Source of the DNA: Gammaproteobacteria bacterium | Lineage (GTDB): Bacteria > Pseudomonadota > Gammaproteobacteria > Enterobacterales > Alteromonadaceae | Direction: 5' to 3' | NCBI GenBank assembly: GCA_018826295.1 | Contig: JAHJZX010000055.1 | Location: 221,858-285,857, forward strand | Length of the DNA: 64,000 nt | In this document: piece after piece, positions 58,099 through 64,000 of the stretch | How the letters are laid out: every line of letters begins with the position of its first letter | Position numbering within the stretch: position 1 is the stretch's first letter | Translations under genes and position numbers: made by a program | The notes under the pieces: model-generated | What the model was told of the DNA's origin: nothing | The model's database searches: none | The model's input: the letters and a program-made list of their open reading frames with translations, nothing else

Positions 58099-59118
58099 TT
58101 AGCGCCGATTCAAGTTTAAATTTAATTGGCGGGCACAGGCTTCCACCAGAGGAATGAGCCGGGCATAGTTCATTCGCCTTGGCCCAAGCAAGGCAATAAA
58201 ACGGGCTGGCTGAGCCTGATAGCGCTGAGCAATCAAGCTGACATTGGCCAGTTCAACATAGCCAGATTCCTTACCCAGCAACAGCTTAGGCGTATCGTCC
58301 TGGGTAATATTGTGTAACAAACGCACCAGTCCTTCCGGTTGCTCCAGCATTTGCATGACGTGTTGCAGCGCAGTATTTTGCTGGTATTCAGGGGTCAGTA
58401 ATAATTGATGCTGACCAAAAATTAATGGCTGATGTTGCTGCAATTCATCTAAACTGAGCTGGCCCAGCACTTTTTGCAGCAACTGCTGGCACACGCCGCT
58501 TTCACCGCGCACTATGCTGCCCAACCGGGCTATACCATCCTGCCACTGGCCACCACCACCGAGCGCAGCATTTAGCAGGCACAGTACCTTGCTCAGGATA
58601 TTATTATCTATTGCCGTTTCACAATGCAGCACCCGATGCAGAATGTCGCCGTCTTCATCTATCACCACCAACAACAACCTGTCACTGGCCAGACGCACTA
58701 AATCAATTTGCCGAACCATCCGGCCACCCGCTTTGGGCGCACTGATAATGGCGACAAAGCCGGTGAGGTTGGTGAGTAACTGACCGGCCTGCTGACATAG
58801 CAACGACACGGGTAATTGTGGTGTTAGCTTGCGCTGCAATTCGCTGGCCCACAGTGTCGTCAGCGGCTGCAGCTGCAGCATTTTATCAATAAACAACCGC
58901 ATACCGGTTGTAGTAGGTATCCGCCCGGCCGAAGTATGTGGTGAACGAATAAAACCCTGTTGTTCCAACTGCATCATGGTATTGCGCACCGTCGCCGAAC
59001 TGACCGCCAATTGCGCATTATCTGCCAGCGCTTTAGACGATACCGGCTGCCCATCCAGCAAATACTGCTCTACTATCAGTTTTAAAATCAGCTCGGGTCT
59101 GCTTAGGGTTATTGTCAT
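58099..59118 (-). CDS. hrcA: Heat-inducible transcription repressor HrcA
   Basis: Repressor that binds CIRCE elements in the Gram-positive and some proteobacterial systems. The winged-helix region has DGQPVSSKAL, SSATVRNTMMQLEQQGF and SPHTSAGRIPT (the family signature), and the C-terminal part has LLGKESGYVELANVSLIA and LLGPRRMNYARLI. I use ATG 59118 (339 aa); a GTG at 59127 is an alternative. HrcA is absent from enteric bacteria and Vibrio, and no CIRCE (GCACTC/GAGTGC pair) is seen upstream of hrcA or grpE here. Its target therefore lies elsewhere or is divergent. Confidence 0.9.
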   Translation of the reverse strand: MTITLSRPELILKLIVEQYLLDGQPVSSKALADNAQLAVSSATVRNTMMQLEQQGFIRSPHTSAGRIPTTTGMRLFIDKMLQLQPLTTLWASELQRKLTPQLPVSLLCQQAGQLLTNLTGFVAIISAPKAGGRMVRQIDLVRLASDRLLLVVIDEDGDILHRVLHCETAIDNNILSKVLCLLNAALGGGGQWQDGIARLGSIVRGESGVCQQLLQKVLGQLSLDELQQHQPLIFGQHQLLLTPEYQQNTALQHVMQMLEQPEGLVRLLHNITQDDTPKLLLGKESGYVELANVSLIAQRYQAQPARFIALLGPRRMNYARLIPLVEACARQLNLNLNRR

Positions 59119-59146
59119 GCGCCGCACTCAGTTCAGTCTTGGGCTT

Positions 59147-59177
59147 CTATATGGGGTGGGCATGGGCATAATTCAAG
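59147..59177 (-). promoter_or_regulatory. Sigma-32 heat-shock promoter of hrcA-grpE
   Basis: On the minus strand CTTGAA (59177-59172) and CCCCATATAG (59156-59147) are separated by 15 bases, matching the sigma-32 consensus CTTGAA-N13-15-CCCCATnT. The predicted start would be about 20 bases before the hrcA start codon. Confidence 0.85.
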
Positions 59178-59244
59178 CAATACACGCTAGTGTCTGAGGT
59201 AGCCTAACGCTATACTGCAGGCACGCTGTTATAGGAAATTGCTT

Positions 59245-60126
59245 ATGCAACATGCTTTTACTACCGTAGGCCTAATTGGTAAACCGCATCATCAGGGTGC
59301 CAATGCAACCTTGTTAAGTCTGTATCAGTTTTTACAGCAGCAGGGGCTAAAAGTCTATGTCGAAGAGCAGGTCGCGCAGTCATTAAATATCGCCGGCGTT
59401 GAGGTACTGGATTTAGTCGAACTGGGCAAAAATTGTGATTTGGCCATAGTAGTCGGCGGCGATGGCAATATGCTTGGCGCGGCCAGGGTATTATCGCGCT
59501 TTGACGTCGCTGTGCTGGGTGTTAATCGCGGCAATCTGGGCTTTCTGACAGACCTGGCACCGGAAACCTTTGCCCAGCCATTAAGCGAAGTTCTGGCGGG
59601 TAATTTTGTTACAGAAAAGCGAAATTTGCTTGAGGTGGCCGTACATCGTCACGGCACCGTTAAAAGCAGTAACAGTGCGGTCAATGAGGCGGTATTGCAT
59701 GCTGACAAAGTAGCGCACATGATTGAATTTGAAGCCTATATCAATGATGAGTTTGTCTACAGCCAGCGATCTGATGGTCTGATCATCAGCACACCTACCG
59801 GCTCTACCGCGTATTCACTGTCAGGCGGCGGGCCTATACTGACGCCCGATTTAGATGCTGTCACTCTGGTACCCATGTTTCCGCACACTCTAAGCAGCCG
59901 GCCATTGGTGGTGTCTGGTAGCAGTGAAATCCGCCTTAAAGTTGCCAGCACTAACGATGCGCATCTGCAAATAAGCTGCGACAGTCATGTCATTCTTGCC
60001 GTTATGCCAGGCGATGACGTATATATACGAAAGCATCCCACGCCTCTGCGGCTGGTGCACCCACCGGGATACAGCTATTTTCATGTGTTACGCAACAAGC
60101 TGGGCTGGGGCAGCAAACTTTATTAA
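59245..60126 (+). CDS. nadK: NAD kinase
   Basis: Phosphorylates NAD to NADP. The GGDG motif is [23 protein letters not shown] and the [16 protein letters not shown] motif follow. 293 aa. ATG 59245 has AGGAA 7 bases upstream; an in-frame TTG two codons earlier is less likely. It is divergent from the hrcA-grpE pair. Confidence 0.96.
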   Translation: MQHAFTTVGLIGKPHHQGANATLLSLYQFLQQQGLKVYVEEQVAQSLNIAGVEVLDLVELGKNCDLAIVVGGDGNMLGAARVLSRFDVAVLGVNRGNLGFLTDLAPETFAQPLSEVLAGNFVTEKRNLLEVAVHRHGTVKSSNSAVNEAVLHADKVAHMIEFEAYINDEFVYSQRSDGLIISTPTGSTAYSLSGGGPILTPDLDAVTLVPMFPHTLSSRPLVVSGSSEIRLKVASTNDAHLQISCDSHVILAVMPGDDVYIRKHPTPLRLVHPPGYSYFHVLRNKLGWGSKLY

Positions 60127-60163
60127 GCAGCCGCTTGCCAGTTGCACAATTCCTGTATAAAGT

Positions 60164-60198
60164 TACTGTATATATAAACACTGTTATTTTTAACAGTA
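60164..60198 (+). promoter_or_regulatory. Two LexA (SOS) boxes upstream of recN
   Basis: Box 2 at 60179-60198 has a perfect CTG-N10-CAG (CTG 60181-60183, CAG 60194-60196) with flanking A and GTA. Box 1 at 60164-60183 has CTGTATATATAAACAC, differing only in the last base of CAG. They overlap by five bases and end 26 bp before the recN ATG, as expected for an SOS gene. Confidence 0.87.
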
Positions 60199-60224
60199 AC
60201 TTTTAATCAGGCTTGGAGCATCGC

Positions 60225-61898
60225 ATGCTGTGTCATCTGCATATCAGTAATTTTGCCATAGTCCGCGCACTGGAAATTGACTGGGCCAGTGGTATGTCAA
60301 CCATTACCGGCGAAACCGGTGCCGGTAAATCTATTGCGATAGACGCTCTATCGCTGTGCCTGGGCGAGCGCGCCGATGCCAGTGTCGTGCGGCCAGGTTC
60401 AGACAAAGCCGATATCGTTGCCAGTTTCGACATCAGCGCGTTACCGCTGGCTCAGCAATGGCTGACAGAGCAAGACCTGGTTATGGGACACGAATGCATT
60501 GTGCGCCGGGTTGTAAGCAGCGAAGGACGGTCCCGCGGTTTTATTAACGGCGTACAGGTACCGGCACAACAATTAAAGGCCCTGGGACAGCATCTGCTTA
60601 GCATTCATGGTCAGCATGCACATCAATTGCTGCTAAAAGCTGACTATCAACGGCAATTACTCGATGCCTTTGCCGTAAATGCCTTAACGCAAGATGCCAC
60701 CCGGCAGGCATGGCGTGGCTGGCAACAGCTGAAAAAAGAATACGCCGAACTTGAACAGTCACAACAACAGCGAGATGCGCAGCGCCAGTTACTTGAATAT
60801 CAGGTTGCCGAACTGGACACCTTTGCGCCGCAGGAAGATGAATATCCGCAACTGGAAGCCGAACACAGCCGCTTAAGCCACGGCAATACCCTACTTAGCC
60901 AAAGCCAGCAATGCCTGCAACTATTGTATGATGATGAGCAGCAAAACATTTATCAGGCCCTGTCAGCTGCCACCGCGCTGGTCGATCAGCTGAGTAATCT
61001 GGACTCAAACCTGCACAATATTACCCAGATGCTGCATGACGCCCTGGTACAAACCGAAGAAGCCAGCCGCGAATTACGGCGGTATGCTGATAAAGTTGAA
61101 CTGGACCCACAGCGGTTGGCGCAGATAGATGAACGTTTGAGCCAATGGCTTAATCTGGCACGCAAACATCAGGTGGCTTACACCGATTTACCGGCGTTAC
61201 ATCAACAGCTATCTGAGCAACTGTCGGCGTTAACCGGCAACGACAAACGACTACTGCAACTGTGCCAGGAAATTCAACAAGCCGAACAGGAATACATGGT
61301 ACAGGCTGACCAGCTAAGCCAGCAACGTCAGCAGGCTGCATTGCTGTTAAGCGACAAAATAAGCAGCAGTATGCATGAACTTAGTATGGTAAATGCCCGC
61401 TTTGACATAGTGTTAAAGAAATTAAACGCCGAACAGGCCAGTGCCTGTGGCATAGATGTTATTGAATTTCAGGTCTCAACCAATCCGGGGCAACCATTGC
61501 AGGCGTTGCATAAAGTCGCCTCAGGCGGTGAGTTATCCCGTATCAGCCTGGCCATTCAGGTGATCCTGGCAGATAAAGTGACAACACCCACGCTCATTTT
61601 TGATGAAGTTGATGTTGGTATTAGCGGCCCGGTCGCAGCAGGCGTCGGACGTATGTTGCGGCAACTGGGCGAAACAACGCAGATTATTTGTGTTACCCAC
61701 CTGCCACAGGTTGCCAGCCAGGGACATCAGCAATTGTTTGTCGAAAAATATACTGATGGCATGGCAACCGAAACCCGCATGCGCCAGTTAGATGATGAAC
61801 AACGCATCAGTGAAATTGCCCGCTTACTGGCTGGCGAGAATATCAGTGCCAGTGCTCTGGCCAACGCGCGCGAACTTTTATGCGCCAAGGCAGTCTGA
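60225..61898 (+). CDS. recN: DNA repair protein RecN
   Basis: SMC-like ATPase that acts in double-strand-break repair under SOS control. Walker A is GETGAGKSIAIDA, the ABC signature is SGGELSRISLAIQ, and Walker B is TLIFDEVDVGISG. Between them runs a coiled coil rich in Gln and Leu (about 160-370). ATG 60225 follows GGAG at 6 bases and gives 557 aa; a TTG 12 bases earlier overlaps it. Confidence 0.95.
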   Translation: MLCHLHISNFAIVRALEIDWASGMSTITGETGAGKSIAIDALSLCLGERADASVVRPGSDKADIVASFDISALPLAQQWLTEQDLVMGHECIVRRVVSSEGRSRGFINGVQVPAQQLKALGQHLLSIHGQHAHQLLLKADYQRQLLDAFAVNALTQDATRQAWRGWQQLKKEYAELEQSQQQRDAQRQLLEYQVAELDTFAPQEDEYPQLEAEHSRLSHGNTLLSQSQQCLQLLYDDEQQNIYQALSAATALVDQLSNLDSNLHNITQMLHDALVQTEEASRELRRYADKVELDPQRLAQIDERLSQWLNLARKHQVAYTDLPALHQQLSEQLSALTGNDKRLLQLCQEIQQAEQEYMVQADQLSQQRQQAALLLSDKISSSMHELSMVNARFDIVLKKLNAEQASACGIDVIEFQVSTNPGQPLQALHKVASGGELSRISLAIQVILADKVTTPTLIFDEVDVGISGPVAAGVGRMLRQLGETTQIICVTHLPQVASQGHQQLFVEKYTDGMATETRMRQLDDEQRISEIARLLAGENISASALANARELLCAKAV

Positions 61899-61965
61899 AA
61901 GAAGATTTTTCAGCAGAGCCGTCATAGGGTATGATGGCGTAATTCAGATAAAGCAGACAGTTTAA

Positions 61966-62316
61966 ATGAAAGCAGTAATTCAAAATTTAATCGTTATATT
62001 GGCTCTGGCCAGCGTCAGTGCTTGTAGTAGCTGGGTTTATCGTATTGATATTCCTCAGGGTAACTTCCTGGAGCAGAAAGACATAGACAAACTGCGCATA
62101 GCCATGACTAAAGAGCAGGTAAAATATGTGCTGGGCAGCCCGGTAGCAAAAAATGCTTTTGATGACGATACCTGGCATTATTTTTATGCCCTTAAAGGTG
62201 GCCGCGGCAATGATTTTGAGAAACAGCTGATTGTCGAATTTAAAGACGATAAGCTTGCCGACATTAAAGGCGACTTTGCAAAATCAGACAACTTTAACAC
62301 CCCGCTGGATATCTAA
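61966..62316 (+). CDS. bamE: Outer-membrane assembly lipoprotein BamE (SmpA)
   Basis: Lipoprotein of the BAM complex, 116 aa. The signal peptide ends in a lipobox SVSAC (Cys20). The SmpA/OmlA motif includes VYRIDIPQGNF, KLRIAMTKEQVKYVLGSP and WHYFYALKGG. It sits after recN, as in E. coli. Confidence 0.96.
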   Translation: MKAVIQNLIVILALASVSACSSWVYRIDIPQGNFLEQKDIDKLRIAMTKEQVKYVLGSPVAKNAFDDDTWHYFYALKGGRGNDFEKQLIVEFKDDKLADIKGDFAKSDNFNTPLDI

Positions 62317-62340
62317 CCCTTAGCGGCTTTTGCTGTTTAG

Positions 62341-62378
62341 CAATAAATAAAACCAGCCGCGGCTGGTTTTATTTATTG
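62341..62378. terminator. Bidirectional terminator, perfect 38-bp palindrome
   Basis: Positions 62341-62359 and 62360-62378 are exact reverse complements (core AACCAGCCGCGGCTGGTT with A/T-rich flanks). The right arm overlaps the last codons of rnfH. With A-rich left and T-rich right flanks it can end bamE and rnfH transcription. Confidence 0.9.
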
Positions 62379-62717
62379 CGCAGTTTTTACTTCGTGTACC
62401 CGGCCGCCGGTCACTTTATCTGCCCGGCCTTCTTCTTTGGCTTTTTCTGCCCGACGACGGCGTAAATCTTTTGGATCAGCAATAAGTGACCGGTAAATTT
62501 CTATCCGATCGCCCTGCTTTACTTCGTCCTGTAATTTAACCGGCCGGCTCCAGATGCCAACCTTTTGCTGCGTTAAATCAATCTCGCTAAACTGCTGTAA
62601 AATACCCGAGGCATTGATAGCCTGCTCGACAGTACTGTGTGCGGCTATTGCCAGCGTTAACAGGCTTTGCCGTTCAGGTTTAGCATAGGCAACTTCTACC
62701 GTGATCTGATCAGCCAT
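62373..62717 (-). CDS. rnfH: RnfH family protein (RatB, UPF0125)
   Basis: A 114-residue ubiquitin-like-fold protein with family motifs [35 protein letters not shown] and [14 protein letters not shown]. Function unknown despite the name, which came from linkage with rnf genes in some species. It overlaps the end of ratA by 8 bp. Confidence 0.92.
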   Translation of the reverse strand: MADQITVEVAYAKPERQSLLTLAIAAHSTVEQAINASGILQQFSEIDLTQQKVGIWSRPVKLQDEVKQGDRIEIYRSLIADPKDLRRRRAEKAKEEGRADKVTGGRVHEVKTAQ

Positions 62718-63153
62718 TGTTTACCCCGTAAACTTGCTTAGCACGCTGTGTAAAGGCACTTACCATAGATGTGGTTAGCTCGGCGAAAATTTTACCAAAA
62801 GCAAACTGCACAAGTTTATTGGAAAATTCAAAATCCAGTTTCAGGATCACTTTACAGGCAGTATCGCTCAGTGGCTGAAACTCCCAGCCGCCCTGTAACT
62901 GTTTAAAAGGGCCATCAACCAGCTGCATTACAATACGCTGATTTGGATACAGCGTATTGCGGGTGGTAAAACTATGGCCAATACCAGCCTTGGAAACGTT
63001 AAGCGATGCCACCATCTCTGTTTCAGACTGGCTGACAATACGGGCAGAGTTACAACCAGGCAGAAATTGCGGGTAGTCAGGTACAGCATTGACTAAGTCA
63101 AACATCTGCTGTGCACTGTAAAAAACCAGCGCACTGCGCTCAATTTGTGGCAT
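62710..63153 (-). CDS. ratA: START/polyketide-cyclase-like protein RatA (ribosome association toxin)
   Basis: SRPBCC fold (147 aa) with [22 protein letters not shown], the [13 protein letters not shown] strand and the [18 protein letters not shown] helix-strand. E. coli RatA is reported to bind 50S subunits and block association, whereas the same fold in mitochondrial Coq10 binds ubiquinone, so the role could be either. It is followed by rnfH in an overlapping operon and is divergent from smpB. Confidence 0.92.
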   Translation of the reverse strand: MPQIERSALVFYSAQQMFDLVNAVPDYPQFLPGCNSARIVSQSETEMVASLNVSKAGIGHSFTTRNTLYPNQRIVMQLVDGPFKQLQGGWEFQPLSDTACKVILKLDFEFSNKLVQFAFGKIFAELTTSMVSAFTQRAKQVYGVNNG

Positions 63154-63259
63154 ACTCTCTCCCCCTTAAATCCGCCGCCGATTGTAACAGAATAACGCGC
63201 TGCAACAAGGCTTGAGCCACCGCTGACCACTAAAACAGAGCTGCGACAACGATCAAATT

Positions 63260-63742
63260 ATGAGTAAAAAACAAGCTAGTAAAAACAAAAACGGTACCAT
63301 AGCGCAAAACCGCAAAGCTCGGCATGAGTACTTTCTGGAAGACCGCTACGAAGCAGGTATGGCGCTGCAGGGCTGGGAACTGAAGAGTATCCGCGAAGGT
63401 AAAGTAAACCTGTCTGACTCTTATGTCATCTTGCACAATGGCGAAGCCTTTTTGCTTGGCGCACAAATTCAACCGTTAAATAGTGCATCCAGCCATGTAA
63501 TATGTGACCCAGAGCGTAGCCGCAAACTACTGTTACATAAGCGTGAACTGGATAAGTTGCTTGGCTTGAAAGAACGCGAAGGTTTTACCCTGGTCGCTAC
63601 GGCTATGTATTGGAAAGCCTGCTGGGTTAAGCTGGAGTTTCATTTAGCCAAAGGTAAAAAGACCTTTGATAAGCGTGACGATATTAAAGACCGGGACTGG
63701 TCGCGCGAAAAAGAACGCATGATGAAGCATTCTAAACGTTAA
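63260..63742 (+). CDS. smpB: SsrA-binding protein SmpB
   Basis: Binds tmRNA and carries it to stalled ribosomes. A basic N-terminus leads to the OB-fold with [20 protein letters not shown] split by position, [19 protein letters not shown] and the basic C-terminal tail [19 protein letters not shown] that reads the mRNA channel. 160 aa, normal length. Its partner ssrA begins 146 bp downstream. Confidence 0.97.
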   Translation: MSKKQASKNKNGTIAQNRKARHEYFLEDRYEAGMALQGWELKSIREGKVNLSDSYVILHNGEAFLLGAQIQPLNSASSHVICDPERSRKLLLHKRELDKLLGLKEREGFTLVATAMYWKACWVKLEFHLAKGKKTFDKRDDIKDRDWSREKERMMKHSKR

Positions 63743-63818
63743 ACCGGCCTTGAAACTTTTTCGACCTAACCCCATCTAAGGTTATGTCGTTAAAAATTGG
63801 CAAAGCTACAAAGCCCGC

Positions 63819-63847
63819 TTGTGTAACAGCATGCAGCTGCGTACAAT
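63819..63847 (+). promoter_or_regulatory. Sigma-70 promoter of ssrA
   Basis: TTGTGT (63819-63824) and TACAAT (63842-63847) are separated by 17 bases. Transcription would begin near 63854, and the mature 5' end at 63888 would be made by RNase P. Confidence 0.72.
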
Positions 63848-63887
63848 AGCCAAACACTGAAAGTGTAAGTGTAACACCACAGAATTC

Positions 63888-64000
63888 GGGGCTGATTCTG
63901 GATTCGACGGGATTCACGAACTCTTAGGTGCATGCCGAGGTGCGGTAGGCCTCGTAAAAAAACCGCAAAAAACTAGTCGCAAACGACGAAAACTACGCAA
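63888..64000 (+). ncRNA. ssrA: Transfer-messenger RNA (tmRNA), 5' part
   Basis: The mature 5' end GGGGCTG at 63888 begins the tRNA-like half (GGGGCTGATTCTGGATTCGA, as in E. coli). The tag reading frame starts at the resume codon GCA 63979 and reads A-N-D-E-N-Y-A before the window ends. The 3' remainder lies outside, so the gene is truncated by the window only. Confidence 0.96.

Noticed and set aside
59101..59244. CIRCE element (GCACTC-N9-GAGTGC) upstream of hrcA
   Set aside because: Only an isolated GAGTGC near the hrcA start was seen, with no GCACTC partner at the right distance.
1..64000. CRISPR array, prophage or integrated element
   Set aside because: No direct-repeat arrays, integrase, transposase or phage genes were seen; the content is continuous chromosomal backbone.

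Overview
This window is a stretch of chromosomal backbone from a gammaproteobacterium of Alteromonadales / Rheinheimera-Arsukibacterium type. That placement is an inference from conserved gene order (pcnB-folK-panBC, rpmE/priA-ftsN-hslVU, yihY-dtd-yiiD/typA/glnA-glnL-glnG, yibN-grxC-secB-gpsA/gpmI-envC-yibQ, grpE/nadK-recN-bamE/rnfH-ratA/smpB-ssrA), from PanP standing in for PanD, and from the many chemoreceptors and GGDEF-EAL proteins. No prophage, complete insertion sequence, CRISPR array or rRNA is visible.

Layout. 1-16.1 kb: pcnB (apparently starting at a rare AUU codon), folK, panB, panC; an SLC13-type permease; panP; the tightly overlapping mpl-ubiX-yadG-yadH operon; divergent fbp and ppa; a chemoreceptor; a short malic enzyme. 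16.1-24.7 kb: a 519-bp gene-free gap holding an orphan palindrome, rpmE, a truncated tRNA-like remnant, priA, ftsN, hslVU, a DUF971 gene, an HBM-type chemoreceptor and a PAP2 phosphatase. 24.7-34.4 kb is the most accessory part: two GGDEF-EAL proteins, rraA-hutG, hutI and hutC with a HutC operator, and a third chemoreceptor. 34.4-42.1 kb: a membrane-anchored Mrr-like nuclease-fold protein, a YeeZ-like epimerase, yiiD, dtd, yihY, typA and glnA. 42-49.5 kb: DUF4124, glnL, glnG, cpxP/cpxRA, pldB and trmL. 49.6-57.4 kb: a degenerate EAL protein, gpsA-secB-grxC-yibN, gpmI-envC-yibQ. 57.4-64 kb: hrcA-grpE, nadK, recN, bamE, rnfH-ratA, smpB and the first part of ssrA (tmRNA), which runs off the window.

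How genes work together. PanB, PanC and PanP together could make pantothenate without PanD. GlnL/GlnG control glnA through a visible NtrC box and a sigma-54 promoter. CpxP/CpxR/CpxA form an envelope-stress circuit with a CpxR box between the divergent genes. HutC probably represses hutI and itself through a palindromic operator. hrcA-grpE is read from a sigma-32-like promoter, so heat induction and an HrcA repressor meet on one operon. recN carries two LexA boxes. SmpB and tmRNA form the trans-translation pair.

The points most worth a second look are the AUU start of pcnB, PanP replacing PanD, hrcA placed between grpE and nadK behind a sigma-32 promoter, the tRNA remnant beside priA, the orphan palindrome with a possible small RNA near 16.45-16.62 kb, the membrane Mrr-like protein, the third EAL protein that has lost catalytic residues, and the unusual rraA-hutG pairing. 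I did not find a clearly unprecedented multi-gene system.
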